64,000 nucleotides of DNA, from NCBI GenBank assembly GCA_949130485.1, contig OX422189.1, positions 932,220 to 996,219 of the forward strand, written 5' to 3'. This stretch comes from Agelas oroides (lineage: Eukaryota; Porifera; Demospongiae; Agelasida; Agelasidae). The position numbers and the translations under genes are program-made. This document shows, piece after piece, positions 21,101 to 50,743 of this stretch. The notes under the pieces were generated by a model, which saw only the letters and a list, made by a program, of their open reading frames with translations, made no database searches and was not told where the DNA came from. Each line of letters opens with the position of its first letter. The first letter of the stretch is position 1.

Positions 21101-23846
21101 TCGAGAGGCTATAAAACTTCAGCTGTGGTGTTTTGTTCAAACTCAAAAGACGAATTGTGTCAGATGGTTGTAGTGTCTCTTGGTGTTTGGTGTATACATG
21201 ATCCTGCTTCCACATATAGCTACCTGGATACGTAGTGGGGTTGTCTTGGAAATCGACTGTAGCTATAATTGCTTTATGTTGTGGATTGCAACTGGCCTAA
21301 TGCAAGGTACAGGAGTAGATGATGTAGTGTTGTTTGGGTTTTGCTATGCATGCACGACTTTATAAACACTTGGTTGTCATGGAAACTTATGTAGGAGACT
21401 CAAGTGAATTTTGACCCACACACGTGTGTGGAGGCTATCATCTCTGCAACATTACATGCACTGTAAAGATTAGCAAGTAGCTACATACAGGTGTGTACCC
21501 TCTGTATACATAATAAAATTAATGTGTATAACCTTCAGCCCACTCAGAGGACCATAATGAGTCTGCTGTTAGTTTATATAAATTTACCCCTGCAAGTCGG
21601 TGGTTTTCCAAGCCAAGCACCATTTTGTCCACACGTCCGTATCGGATTGCCAACCAGCTCAAACCCAGGGACACAAGAGTAAGTAGCAGTAGTTCTTCCA
21701 ACAGCAGTCTGTCGTACAGACACACTTCCACCCTTGGGAACTCGTAGCTTTGGACAGCTAACAGCTACAAGTTAACAAACAAGTTTGTTATTCATGACAA
21801 ACTATTGCAATTACTAGCTTATGGCTAGCTGTTGTTCTCAAGGTGACAATGTATTCTATGCTGACAGTGGCTGGTTGGATGAGAATCATTTCTACCATGT
21901 AACACGTGAATAATATAAAATGTCATAATTATGCTGTACTATGCTCAAATTATTTTACGTTGATGATGGTCAGTGCTATAAAAAGTAACAACGTGAAAAG
22001 CATAAACAAGACTCTAGATTTAAGAAGACAGTAGTCAAAAATACTTTATCAAACAAAATATGCTTACATTGCAGTCTCATGCAAGTACATATGTACACCT
22101 ATGCAGGCAGTAACCTCCAATTAACACTCTAGTTCAATAAAATACCATCTCATAGTACATAAGCAACTACCAATCTTACGCTGACATATTGGAAGTGCCC
22201 CTGACCACCTCCCACTTGACTGGCACACTCGGAAGCTATTTCCCACGAGATTGAAGCCTGGGTTGCATAAGTAGGTCACGATGGAGTTCAGTGATGTTGA
22301 GCCACTCCATTTACTTCCATAAATGGGAGTACCTGGATCTCCACAGTCTATAACTGCAGTTTCACAGTAACAATGAGAAGTGTGCAATGATTAACGCAAC
22401 GGTAAATAAAGAAATGAATACTGTTGCGTACTTCAAATGACTTCTTTATAAGCTTTTGCCCTAAGGCACGAGACCGCAGACTTACAGACACACTGTGGTA
22501 ATTCTGGTGTCCATCGTCCATTGCTTTGGCAAAGCCTCAGCTTTGCTCCCACCAATTTGTAGCCTGGATTGCAGGAGTGAACAACTATGGCTCCTGCTTG
22601 CACAGATCCAAAGAGACTGCTACCATGGCGTGGGCGGTTTGGGTCTCCGCAGCTGATGTGACCGAATGTCTGTGTGCTCCCCCTTCTTCCTGGTATCCAC
22701 CAATAGGGAGAGGCTTGACCGCTTCTTTGCACTCGGGAGAGAGACCGGTTTGGCTCTGAATCTGCTTCTGTCAAGTATGCAAATAATTAGGTTGCTGTAT
22801 GTGATTCAATTAGGATTGCAATATTTACCCATATGATTCATATTAATATTCCTCTTCACTATTCATATGATATGAATAGTTAAGAGGAATATTAATACAG
22901 CTGGCCAATGGTATGTGCCGACAAACACAACAAAAGCAATGCTAATTCTCATTGTGAATATAATATTATGCTCAACCCCTATTCCATGCTGACAGTAGGA
23001 TAATGTCAAGGTGTGAGACTGCTCTAGGTGCCAGAGAAAGTCCAAAACAATGCATAATCAATTGAAGAAGACCACATTTATAGCCACTAAGGTATAACTG
23101 TTCACCAAACAAAAGAGCTGTACTGCAATGTTTGGAACATTGCCTCATGTTCCAGGGAGCATTTTTATCTTGCCCAGTAATTTCACGAAATACACACAAT
23201 GCGTGCATTTGTAGTTGTTTGTTGCCATGAATGAAGTTGTATGCAGATAGCACTGTCTTGTGTTAATATGAATACTGTTAACCCATCATCCAGATTGCCT
23301 GTTTAATAATTCATATCATAAGAAGTGATTTTCAATGATGTGGACAGCCTGGCAAAGGTGATTTTTTTTTTTACTCTAAGTCATTTTGAATCCAGGAGCT
23401 GGTCTCCCAAGGGAGTAAATTACTTTGTGACCTGGGAAGTAACAGGTGGGACTCGAACGTGGGACTTGCAATGGGTCAACAGGCAGCTTGAGGTGCATGA
23501 TTGCATTAACGGCACTTGGTAACCATGACAGTAAATTGCATTGATATTTTGTCTATGTGTAGCTAAAATGTTGTCACAATGATTATAAAATAGCAGCTAC
23601 TTGCATGCAAACTGTATAACAGGTCGTTCCACTTCAGTGTAGATTAAATTTACACTTAGAATACACACTATATAGCAGTGAGTGCAGATAATTAACTTTG
23701 AAGTTACTAAATAATTGTAAGCATCCGATCGCAATATTTTTTTTTAATTTGGACTTACCTGCGGCGTTCAGTTTCGGAGCTGCGGTGCACACAGCTGCAA
23801 GCAGTACTAGAAGACTTGCACATCTTGCAAACAATCCCAGAGACAT
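9575..23846 (-). CDS. Secreted protein with 22 tandem sushi/CCP domains
   Basis: 23 exons, 1,364 codons. Exon 1 (23846-23759) encodes a signal peptide (MSLGLFARCASLLVLLAAVC). Exon 2 (22767-22486) encodes a basic linker plus CCP1. CCP2-22 are one exon each: 22353-22180, 21764-21588, 20382-20209, 19515-19342, 18997-18827, 18488-18315, 17989-17816, 17678-17505, 16749-16576, 16270-16094, 15541-15368, 15084-14911, 14383-14210, 13884-13711, 13181-13008, 12753-12571, 12018-11830, 11598-11422, 11077-10904, 10333-10157, 9786-9575. Every junction is phase 1 and the total is a multiple of three. Each domain has four cysteines and a signature like ATYSCNxGF..VG..RxCQ..GxWSG..PxC. No membrane segment or GPI signal is seen; the last exon runs 14 residues past the final cysteine. 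The layout resembles factor H and C4BP, but ligands are unknown. Exons 16270-16094 and 12018-11830 lack internal ATGs and are easily missed. The 3' end is the least certain part: a donor-like site in the last exon (TTATCAG before gttggt) could extend the gene. Confidence 0.88.
9826..9902. repeat. G-rich simple repeat upstream of the last CCP exon
   Basis: GGA/GGGA repeats run into an uninterrupted G tract of about 33-35 bases. On the coding (minus) strand it is a C-rich pyrimidine tract about 40 bp from the acceptor at 9786. Confidence 0.9.
12183..12423. mobile_element. MITE, family CAAGAGCGCATAAGAACGGG, copy 1
   Basis: Terminal inverted repeats of about 45 bp (AAAGAGCACATAAGAACGGG / CCCGTTCTTATGCGCTCTTG) enclose a second inverted block (TTATTGAACCGTACTAAAAA / ATTTTTAGTACGGTTCAATA), so nearly the whole 240 bp folds back. 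No coding capacity. It lies in an intron of the CCP gene. Confidence 0.85.
13475..13675. repeat. Duplicated ~60-bp segment flanking a hairpin
   Basis: Two direct copies containing TAGACCATGTTGACAGCTAC (13475-13535 and 13617-13675) flank a foldback (13551-13610, arms CTATCAAGCC and GGCTTGATAG). This fits a small foldback insertion with a large duplicated flank, inside an intron of the CCP gene. Confidence 0.7.
14580..14780. repeat. Short GTTAATAGCA repeats with a foldback
   Basis: Four or five copies of a 15-20 bp GTTAATAGCA motif precede an inverted pair (AATGCCCTAAATAG / ATTTAGGGCATTAT). The segment is intronic. Confidence 0.7.
15085..15220. repeat. (TG)n microsatellite
   Basis: Imperfect TG/CG dinucleotide run immediately upstream (in gene sense) of CCP exon 15084-14911; on the coding strand it is a CA tract serving as the acceptor region. 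Confidence 0.9.
15834..16073. mobile_element. MITE, family CAAGAGCGCATAAGAACGGG, copy 2
   Basis: It has the same terminal and internal inverted repeats as copy 1. It ends 20 bp from the CCP exon at 16094, just inside the intron. A possible imperfect target duplication is ACATGTT / CCATGTA. Confidence 0.85.
17051..17140 (-). mobile_element. tRNA-derived SINE head
   Basis: On the minus strand a box-A-like TGGCTCAGTGGTAAAAT and a box-B-like GAGCTTCAATTC lie at tRNA spacing, after GGTTGTCTGGTTGTTG. A related copy is at 18680-18760. Confidence 0.55.
17347..17470. repeat. CCCTCC-rich pyrimidine tract
   Basis: Almost pure C/T on the plus strand (CCCCTCCTC units), just downstream in gene sense of the donor of exon 17678-17505. 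A near-copy of the flanking sequence (ATTTGGATTG..CTGCCTGCTGGC) stands on both sides, so the tract sits between short direct repeats. Confidence 0.9.
18076..18298. repeat. CCCTCC-rich pyrimidine tract
   Basis: About 220 bp of nearly pure C/T, close to the donor of CCP exon 18488-18315; purine-rich on the coding strand. Confidence 0.9.
18680..18760 (-). mobile_element. tRNA-derived SINE head
   Basis: Minus-strand box-A-like TGTGGCTCAGCAGTGATAG and box-B-like GGGTTCAATTTC, in the same layout as 17051-17140. Confidence 0.55.
20768..20834. repeat. Small palindrome (20-bp arms)
   Basis: ATTGGATATACTACCTATAC and its inverted copy GTATAGGTAGTATATCCAAT are separated by about 27 bp. Intronic. Confidence 0.85.
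22842..22896. repeat. Near-perfect hairpin
   Basis: ATTAATATTCCTCTT pairs with AAGAGGAATATTAAT; the central part (ATTCATATGATATGAAT) also pairs. Located in intron 1 of the CCP gene. Confidence 0.85.
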
Positions 23847-24458
23847 AATTTCAGCTTCTCGACTATTGGAGCTAAATTTACTGCAACAATGAATTGTCTA
23901 GTGCAGCCAGTTCTCTTTATGTACCACGCATCAATATTGCTATTGTCATTGCACGCTGCAAATGTTTGTTTATCATCGCCAGTACTAGGTACTAGGTAAA
24001 ATAGTGCGATGACGTAATGCTGCAAGACCTTGGGGTGATTTGCCATCAACGATTTCCTGTCAGAATCTTTGATAGGCCAGGTTTGCGCCATTTTATACTG
24101 TATGCACATTGGAGATGAATGCTGTGTGCGTTCTGGGAACAAAGCCTGCGTTTATTGAACTTCCTTCACGTTTCGTTGGTTGTTGCGGCGCGCGCTATAG
24201 CCCGCTATGGGGAAGTCCCATGTGGGCGAAATCCGCACCGCGATGTTGAGTCATCAGCTTTATTGGAGGTGGTTTAGCCTCGTCCCCAGGCAGGAGGAGC
24301 CTGAGGATGAAGCTAGAAGTCGCTCTGCCTGTGGTTATGACATCAAAGCTAGGTACAGTTCAGTGACGTCGTAGCCATGGGGCGCGCGCCGCACATCGCA
24401 CGTGGAGGGTTATACGCGCGAAATGAAAGCACTTTTGGGACTTCTCTGCTATTAGAAA
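23847..24458. promoter_or_regulatory. Shared head-to-head promoter region, CCP gene and IPO5
   Basis: The start codons of the minus-strand CCP gene and plus-strand importin-5 are 612 bp apart. The IPO5-proximal half is rich in CpG (GCGGCGCGCGC near 24187, GGGGCGCGCGCCGC near 24380), as in CpG-type promoters. No TATA box was identified. Confidence 0.55.
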
Positions 24459-43351
<18,893 letters not shown>

Positions 43352-44011
43352 GATTAACTCTGTGAAATAGTGCTATATTTTGCTCACCAATGCACATATA
43401 ATTATTGGCTGCACGCCAATGCATGGTGGTTTTATTTCTGTCCTTTAATGGTATGTATAGCTCTGTGTTTACTGTCGTTATGTTCAACTTTAGGGTTTCT
43501 TTTTGTAAATAATTCTTTCTCTCAAGGTCAATTAATCTCTAGATCTGGCTATGGCAGTGCTGTAGAAGTCACATTAGGTGGAGTGCTAGCCTTGTACCCA
43601 GGCCAGGTGGAGTGCATAAGCTAAAATAAACTTATGCACCCCAGCTGGAAGATTGCACTGGTGTTATTAGCTTTTTTCAGTGTGAATCATCCATGTAGCA
43701 CCATAGATAATATACCCACTTCGAGCCAGACAAGGGCTACATAATTAAACTTGCTTTACTTCCGTTTTGGATACGGAATGAAGTTCTTTGATTGGCCAGT
43801 TCGTCCTAAACGCACGTGATCGTGGAAGTCCGCGTGATCGTGACAACTGACAACTCAAATTCGACGTCGGCTCTGGCAGCCTCTGCTCGGGAAGCGTTCT
43901 AGTTTTATCCCACAAAAACGTTCTTGCAAGTAAGGTAAGACCGCGAGTGTGCACGTTTTACTCTTTTTGAGTTTATGATTTTTATGTATCATGCTGCAGA
44001 CTTGGTCAAAG
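43352..44011. other. IPO5 3' region and promoter of the RRM gene
   Basis: An AATAAA signal at about 43625 is the likely IPO5 poly(A) site. A non-coding first exon of the next gene may end at 43934 (AAGTAAG before gtaaga) and rejoin at about 44001 (ctgcag before ACTTGG), 11 bp before its ATG. Confidence 0.45.
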
Positions 44012-47000
44012 ATGGCGGGTCGAGATGGGCCTGGTCGGGGTGTTAGACGAGACGACAATCCTCAAGCAAAGATCATCATTCGTAACTATCCTCTCGACAC
44101 GACAGAAAGGGATCTCAGGATCATGTTTGAGAAATATGGAAAAATAGATGACTGTGAGTTTGAATAAGAGGCGTGAAAGGTGTGCACTAATTGGGATATG
44201 GTTGCTATAGACTCTTTGAAGCCTTCAGTTTCCCTGGTAATACAGAGTAGTGATGAAAGTCAAGTGTTACTGATATGTGTTGTTGTGAGTGACATCAACA
44301 TAGTCTGGACCCCTGATCCTTCTCACCAGGTAAGCAAGGGTCTGGGGAATAACATTGCTCAGAAGTTTCATACTAGAATACAAAGAGTGCATAAGAACGG
44401 GCAGCTAGAGTAAGAGTGTGTAACTCCAATAGACGCCCATAGTCCGGTCAAAATTATTGAACCGTACTATAAATAGAACACCCAGTCACATGATGTGCTC
44501 CTTAAGCGTCATGTTACCATGTTTACGTATGTTCTACCTGTTTCTCCCACATATACTTTATCACAGTCCTGGCAAATTAAATTTTGCCAACTACCGTGAA
44601 GTGTCCAAGATCCAAACATCGTATCGTACCTGGTCACGTGCTTAGCAACAATGCCTTATGTCCATGCAGCATGTTCAGTACGTGTTACTATTTTTAGTAC
44701 TGGCGGTAAATTCCGACCGGTTTCAAATTTTACGGAGTTACACGCTCTTACTCTAGCCGCCTGTTCTTATGCGCTCTTGTAGAAATTATGCAAAACTTCA
44801 TTTTTAAATCTTCAGCATGATTGGTCAGGTACTACTCTAATTTTCAATGTTTCCAAGTTCTGTCACATTCAGTTCTTGCCATTAGTAGAACTCGAGCGCT
44901 GGTTGGCTGATGTGACATTCTTTTCCTCATCAACACTGTTGACAGCATTCCAGTGCTCAAAACACTTCTGGGCAATATTTTTTCCCCAGACCCTTCCTAG
45001 TCTGGTCAGAAGGATCTGGGGTCCAGACTAACGTGAACGGTTGTACATGGGAACATAATATAACTGTTTACTACACCTGTTTTTCCGCTGTGTAAAATTG
45101 TGATCTGGGAATGAGACCATGTATCACAACGGTATGTATAGAAGCAAGAGTGCATAAGAATGGGCAGCTAGAGTAAGAGCGTGTAACTCCAATAGAAGCC
45201 CGTAGTCCGGTCAAAATTATTGAACCGTACTAAAATAGAACACCCGGTCACGTGCTTAGCAACAATGCCTTATGTCTACGCAGCATGCCCAGTACATGTT
45301 ACTATTTTTGCACTGGCGGTAAATTCCGACCGGTTTCAAATTTTATGGAGTTACACGCTCTTACTCTAGCTGCCTGTTCTTATGCGCTCTTGATGGAAGT
45401 GATCGCCCTTTACCATCCCATCTTGTTACCATCTCTTTGTAGTGTTTAGTCCGGTGCATCGTGACACGAAGAAGCCTCGAGGGTTCACCTTCTGCCAGTA
45501 TCGGAGGGCAGAGGATGCTGCTGATGCTGTGCGAGGAATGAGTGGGAGGGTGAGTATGGGAGAGAAGGGAGGGAGGAGGGGGGGGTAAGTATGAGGGGGA
45601 AGAGAGGGATGGGTATTCAACTTTTAAAGTATTAGACTATGCATTGCTTGTCAAAAAATAAGCCCGCCTCTTATTAAATGAAATTACTGTATTCCTTGAA
45701 AGTTTTGTGAGGATAATCTTTCATGAAAGCCTAGAGAGGCTTGCTACGTAAAATTTTTTACAGTTTTCATTTTCACAATGCGCCGCATACTAATACATGT
45801 AGCACACGGAATTTAGGAGTTTTCATGGTACAAAATTCTTGCGCATTTCACAAGTTGGTTTGTAACTCGTGAAATTGCATTGCAAGGCACAGCGAAGTAT
45901 GCTAAGACTTGGTAATCACATCCCTAATACATGCATATGCTAATCTAGTTCTCACAAAACCTTGGGTTTTAATAATGTTACGGACTGTTTGCAGCTACAT
46001 GAAAAACCATTGATTTTGTGGGATATTTTTACATTTGTACATTAACCTCCCCGAGTCCGCCGATTTCTCCTGTCTGAAAGACACCTGCCACCAACACGTG
46101 CTCTGTAGAAACAGTGATCAGGAAGTGATCAAAGCTATCAACTCTTCACTTGCAGGAATTAATTATGTATTCTTCCTCTGCAACAAAAAAAACTACAGCA
46201 CATGAATGACATAATTTTACCCTTTGAAGTTTACCAATCCCTTTGAACGAGACGTGGCAACTGTTACTGTCAAAGCAATGTCTATTCTGGCCCTAAGAGC
46301 ATGACACTGCATAATCTCATACCCAGACCCCTCAGTCTGAGCACAAGACTAGACCCTGCGCTGTGGCCTTCTAGCAGGTAAACTAAAATTGACTGTAAAT
46401 TTAGCACAACAGAGTAGTATGTAGGTTACCAAGGAAACTTCAACGAATAAGACGAGACTGTCAAAGCAATGTCTATTCTAGCTTCAAAATTGCCTAGTTG
46501 TGTGTCATGTAGAGCATGACCCTGCATAGTCTCATACCCTAACCCCATCCTCTCAGTCTGGTGAGTGAGCATGATATGCTCAGACATTGGCAATTTGTAG
46601 TCTTGCAGTTTATGATTTACCTATAGCCTCGTTCCCAGGCCTCCCCCATTTTTACCTTCCGTTTGCATTCACAATAATACACGGGAGCGAAGGGAAGGGC
46701 AACCCAGGGAACTGTCTGTTCAAGAATGTAGTCAGAATGACAGCGTGAGATGATTTGTGAACCTGCTAAGCCAGTATTTGCACCAAATTTCCTGTGGCCA
46801 AATCAACGGCCATTGTTATCAAAAAGATGCCAGTTTTCACTCAGCTGTTTACTCTCACGTTCTAGGACATCAAGGGACACAAACTTAATGTAGAGTTCAC
46901 ACGTATTCCTCGTCCTGAAGATCGTGGTAGAGATCGAGATAGGGGGAGGGAGCGGAGGAGGAGTCGAACTCCCCCAAGAGAGAGGAGGCGGAGCCCTATG

Positions 47001-50000
47001 CGTGACCGAGACCGTGATAGGGACCGAGGTGGCTTTGGATACAGAGATGGTGGGTTTAGAGACATGCGTGGAGGTGGCGGAGGATATTACGATCCCCCAC
47101 CTCGACTTGGACCTGACATGGGACCCTATGGCCCTCCCCCTTCCAACTTCCTGTCTTTGGTTGGCTCCTCTGGTGGTGGATTTCAAGGCCCCCCACCCCT
47201 TGGTGGTCCCCCACATCCAGGCTCCGGTCCCCCTATTTCTCGACGCACACTTTTGGACACACCTGCGAAATCCTCTGTTGGAGGTGGAGGATACGAATCT
47301 GGATCCAGTGGAATGGGCACTCCCCCCTCAAGGGGTTGGTATGGTGGACCTCAACCCCTTGATGATATGGGATATAGCCGAGGTCCCCCTCCTTCAGACC
47401 CTGGACCTCCTGCGAGGGACAGTTATTCCCACGGCCCCCCTCCCTCTCGAGGAAACTACTCTGCTGCTGGTAAGTTTGAGGCACAGAATTTGTCCATGTT
47501 CATACTTCATACTTTGCATGATAATAGTAATACTTTAATATTGGTTAGCTTAGGGTTAAAGTCCAGAGATTAAGGTTAGGGTCAAAGTCCAGAGATTAAG
47601 GTTAGGGTCAAAGTTCAGAGATTAAGTGGAGGTCATTAGAAGGTTTACATGCTGGGTTCCTAAAATCTACTTGCCAAAAACCTCAAAGAAGGCTTAATAT
47701 AAGTGCACTCTAATCTCGTCAAAGGTTTTGTTTAAAGTAGAAAATGTGGTCTAAATAGACCTTTGAACCTCTTGTGTATAGTCGCTCAAAGTTAAATACA
47801 CACTGTTAAATCCAGACTTGTAATGAATACGGTTACTACTCTCCAACATTCACTAGCCTCGTTCCCAGGCCCTGCCCAGCTTTCCGTCGCTTAATAGTAC
47901 GGTAAAGCGGGAGAGGGCCTGGTATCTTTTCTCACGTGAGTGACGTCAGGATAGAAAGGATGGTAGAAAGGGTTTAATTGTGCATGGGCGCACCGGACCC
48001 AGAACAGCGAAAAGAGCCAAGGTACCAGGTAACTTACCACACTTATCTAGCTAGCGGGAGGCGACTGTCTTACACACCAAGCGTTGAGCGTGTAGTCGGT
48101 TTGAAATACACGAAACGCAGCCTGTTAGTTCTGCAAAATTTCGCCATTTTCCGATTACGTCATGCTCACGTGAGAAAAGATACCAGGCTCTCCACGGCTT
48201 TTCCGTACTGCAAGCGATGGAAAGCTGGGCGGGGCCTGGGAACGAGGCTAAACATTCACTACACTGAGGGAAAAGAAAATTATGTAGGCATAACATGTAT
48301 ACATATGTCGTCATTCGGTTAGTGATAATTTACATGTGCATTTTTGGTCAGTTTAATTTTCCAGAGGCCCACCTTTAGTCAATTGATTACCTTAGTTTTT
48401 GACCAGTCTTCACCCAAGTCCACTTGCGGCCCTTTATTTGTGACTTGTAACTCAAGAATTGACCTAAGGAATGAATGTAAGCCATTCATTGTGTGGTACC
48501 TGAGTTACATACATGTATATGAGAAACATAGGAATGCGTTCGTGTTCTATAAGTACATTAAGTTTGTCATAAGTGCTTATATCATTGCCGGATTACAAGG
48601 ATTAGGGCTTCCCGTGAGCGATCTTACACTAAATTGGATTAGCATGTATAAATTAAGACTCAGGCTTGTGTAGAATTAGATTCAACAGAGGAATTAAATT
48701 TCTTGTATAGAATTGGATCATACGTAGCATTAGAGTAGTGATGTTAACAACTGATTTGTGTTTTTATTTAGAGGTCACTTTTGTATACAGATCCATTTGA
48801 CGTATATGTACCATATTTCACTTTTGTTGTTATCTGACACTTAACGATCCAAAGGTACTTCTATCCATTATGTACAGAGTCCTGATTCTAACCACACCCA
48901 CTAATTAACAAGCTTCTTTTCTTGTCTGTTCTTGATAAGGCCACATTTGATTTTTCATTGGCAAAAGGAAGTCATTAGCGATTAATTTTTAGCCTGAATT
49001 CTATTTTTCTTAGCCTTAGATGCCTTTAACACACTATATTTTCATTTCTGTCAGAGTTCTAACTTCACAGCTGAACCCAAGTGCACTTGCAGCCATCTTG
49101 AGCGGATATGTGACTCTAACCACACCCACTCACTACTGAAATTTTAATGACCAGGGTCCTAAGCCAACCAACAGCTGTTCAGACCCTAAACTGTCTTCAG
49201 TGACAGAAATGGAGCCCCTGAAACGAGAGAATTGGCTCACCCAATGCGAGCTGAGATTTCTCTACAGCCAAGCCTAGCAGCAGCCATCTGCTTGTCACTC
49301 TATGGGAGATTCAACCCGCCCTTCTTGTCATACCTTTTCTGCTAGTGTCATACTAACTCTAACCACACCCACTCACTAATGAAATTTGAATGACCAGGGT
49401 CCTAAGCCAGCCAACAGCTGTTCAGACCCTAAACTGTCTTCATGCATATGTACTGCACGACTGACATAGCTAAAAATGCACTATTGGCGTTAAAGGGGTT
49501 TAAATTCTCAAGCCAATTATTAATCATAACATCTTTTAGATACCACAAACTTTAGGATACCCAGCATGTAAACGTGAATGCCTCCTGTATTTTGTATTGT
49601 GAGTTTTCTGTACAAATAGTAAGTCAGTACCAATTGTCAAGTTCTGCAGCATATTACCCTTGAATGGAAATCATCATGTCTGCCCATTTGGTGAGTTTCC
49701 AGGAATGTCTAAAGCACTCCTCTGCAATGAATTTCACCTGCATAGGGGGTCCGCCAACTGACCAATATGGGCCAACAAGGGGATATTATGATGAGCAACG
49801 GTATGGAGATGCCCCACCTAGTCGTTCAGTCAACCAGCCCCCTATGTCCAGTGGCAGCAACTATGGTCCACCTTCACGTGGAGGAGGAGGAGAGTATGTC
49901 AAGAGGGAATATGACAGTGGTTCCCTACCCCTTGGTCAAGATAGCTATTCACAATATGGTGGAAGTCGTGACAGCAGCTATGGAGGAGGTGGCTACAGTT

Positions 50001-50743
50001 CGGGACTTTCTGGCCCAGGTGGTTATGGCTCTTCTAGTAGTCGGTTTGGAAGCAACCCTCCTTCTGGTGGTGATAGTGGAGGTGGAGGCTACCCCTCACA
50101 GGTCCCCAAAACACACTCAGATTATGGTTCAGGCCTCCAGAGCGGAGGGTACGCTGGTGGGTATGGTGGAGGGTCAAACTCATACTCTTATGGAAGTGGT
50201 GTTGGTGGTGGTAGCAGTGGTGGGGTTGGTGGCCCTTATTCAGCCAGTGGTGGAGCAGGAAGCAGTGGGCCCTCCCCTAGTCGGCCTCCAGTTGATAGGT
50301 ATGCTGGTGGTGGTGGTGTTGGTAGTGGTGGGTATGGCAGCCGGTCTGGGGGTGTTGGGAGCCGAGACATGGGTAGCAGTGGAGGTGGAAGTGGGAGCAG
50401 TGGATATGGGATGCTCTCACTACAGTCCAGTGGAAGGGGAGGATATGATCAGAGCGGCTATTCAAGTGGAAGTGATCGAGGAAGTGTGACATCCAGCCTG
50501 TATGGATCCAAGGGTGGAGGAGGGAGTGCTTATGGCTCTGGTATCAGAGGAGGAGGTGGAGGGGGAGGAGGATATTCCTCACAGGCTTTCTCTGGTGGTG
50601 GAAACTATTCCACAGCACAGGCAACTGGATATGGTCCTCCTCCGTCATCACAGGATCGTCGTTTTCCTTCTAGTTCTGGCCCTGGCTCTGGCTCAGTCAG
50701 CTATGGGCAGGGGTACAATAAGCCTGGACCTTACTACCAGTGA
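44012..50743 (+). CDS. RRM protein with RS/RD-rich and Gly/Ser/Tyr-rich tail
   Basis: Four exons, 616 codons: 44012-44153, 45443-45549, 46866-47469, 49746-50743, phases 1, 0, 1. One RRM (residues about 20-97) has RNP2 IIIRNY and RNP1 RGFTFCQY. It is followed by an RD/RS stretch (RDRDRGRERRRSRTPPRERRR across about 105-125), then a long low-complexity region rich in Gly, Ser, Tyr and Pro with GGGGY and SYG motifs, ending SYGQGYNKPGPYYQ. SR proteins and hnRNP/FUS-type proteins with this architecture act in nuclear pre-mRNA splicing and form condensates; I cannot assign an ortholog. Other frames across exon 4 are open because of codon bias in Gly repeats. A potential AATAAA lies at 51661. Confidence 0.9.
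44381..44779. mobile_element. MITE, family CAAGAGCGCATAAGAACGGG, copy 4 (interrupted)
   Basis: Both TIRs and the internal inverted blocks are present, but the copy is about 150 bp longer than its relatives because of the insertion at 44493-44632. Confidence 0.85.
44485..44640. mobile_element. 140-bp insertion inside MITE copy 4
   Basis: Compared with the sister copy at 45144, an extra 140 bp (44493-44632) is bounded by GTCACATG (44485-44492) and GTCACGTG (44633-44640), an 8-bp duplication with one change. No inverted ends or coding capacity were noticed; class unknown. Confidence 0.7.
45144..45392. mobile_element. MITE, family CAAGAGCGCATAAGAACGGG, copy 5
   Basis: Full-length copy, 50 bp before exon 2 of the RRM gene. 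Flanks ATAGAAG / ATGGAAG agree at 6 of 7 positions. Confidence 0.85.
46624..46705. mobile_element. Partial TAGCCTCG-family element (left end only)
   Basis: Matches the first ~65 bp of the 41020 element (TAGCCTCGTTCCCAGGCCTC, then TTTACCTTCCGTTTGC and AATACACGGGAGC). No right end was found. Intron 2 of the RRM gene. Confidence 0.7.
47560..47630. repeat. ~30-bp direct repeats
   Basis: Two to three units of AAAGTCCAGAGATTAAGG with TTAGGGTC between them, shortly after the donor of exon 3 of the RRM gene. Confidence 0.8.
47845..48259. mobile_element. Long-TIR element, TAGCCTCG family, 9-bp target duplication
   Basis: Element proper 47854-48250, with ends TAGCCTCGTTCCCAGGCCCT and GGCCTGGGAACGAGGCTA and long arms (CAGCTTTCCGTCGCTT / GCGATGGAAAGCTG; TCTCACGTGAG / CTCACGTGAGA). 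AACATTCAC flanks it on both sides without change. Intron 3 of the RRM gene. Confidence 0.88.
49120..49442. repeat. ~80-bp direct repeat, 240 bp apart
   Basis: The block CCACACCCACTCACTA..GACCAGGGTCCTAAGCC..AACAGCTGTTCAGACCC occurs at about 49123-49200 and 49364-49441 with few changes; its beginning recurs near 48890. Confidence 0.85.

Larger units (their letters stand above)
44301..45030. mobile_element. Outer long-TIR element hosting two nested insertions
   Basis: The left end TAGTCTGGACCCCTGATCCT and the inverted right end (finishing GGGGTCCAGACTA at 45030) match over about 65 bp including GGGTCTGGGGAA. The flanks ACATCAACA and ACGTGAACG agree at 6 of 9 positions, an aged 9-bp duplication. 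A MITE (44381-44779) lies inside. Confidence 0.75.

Noticed and set aside
49767-50489. Alternative 240-codon Val/Met-rich frame over the last RRM-gene exon
   Set aside because: Shadow of the Gly/Ser/Tyr-rich coding frame; the chosen frame is the one that joins in phase 1 with exon 3 and ends in a natural stop.
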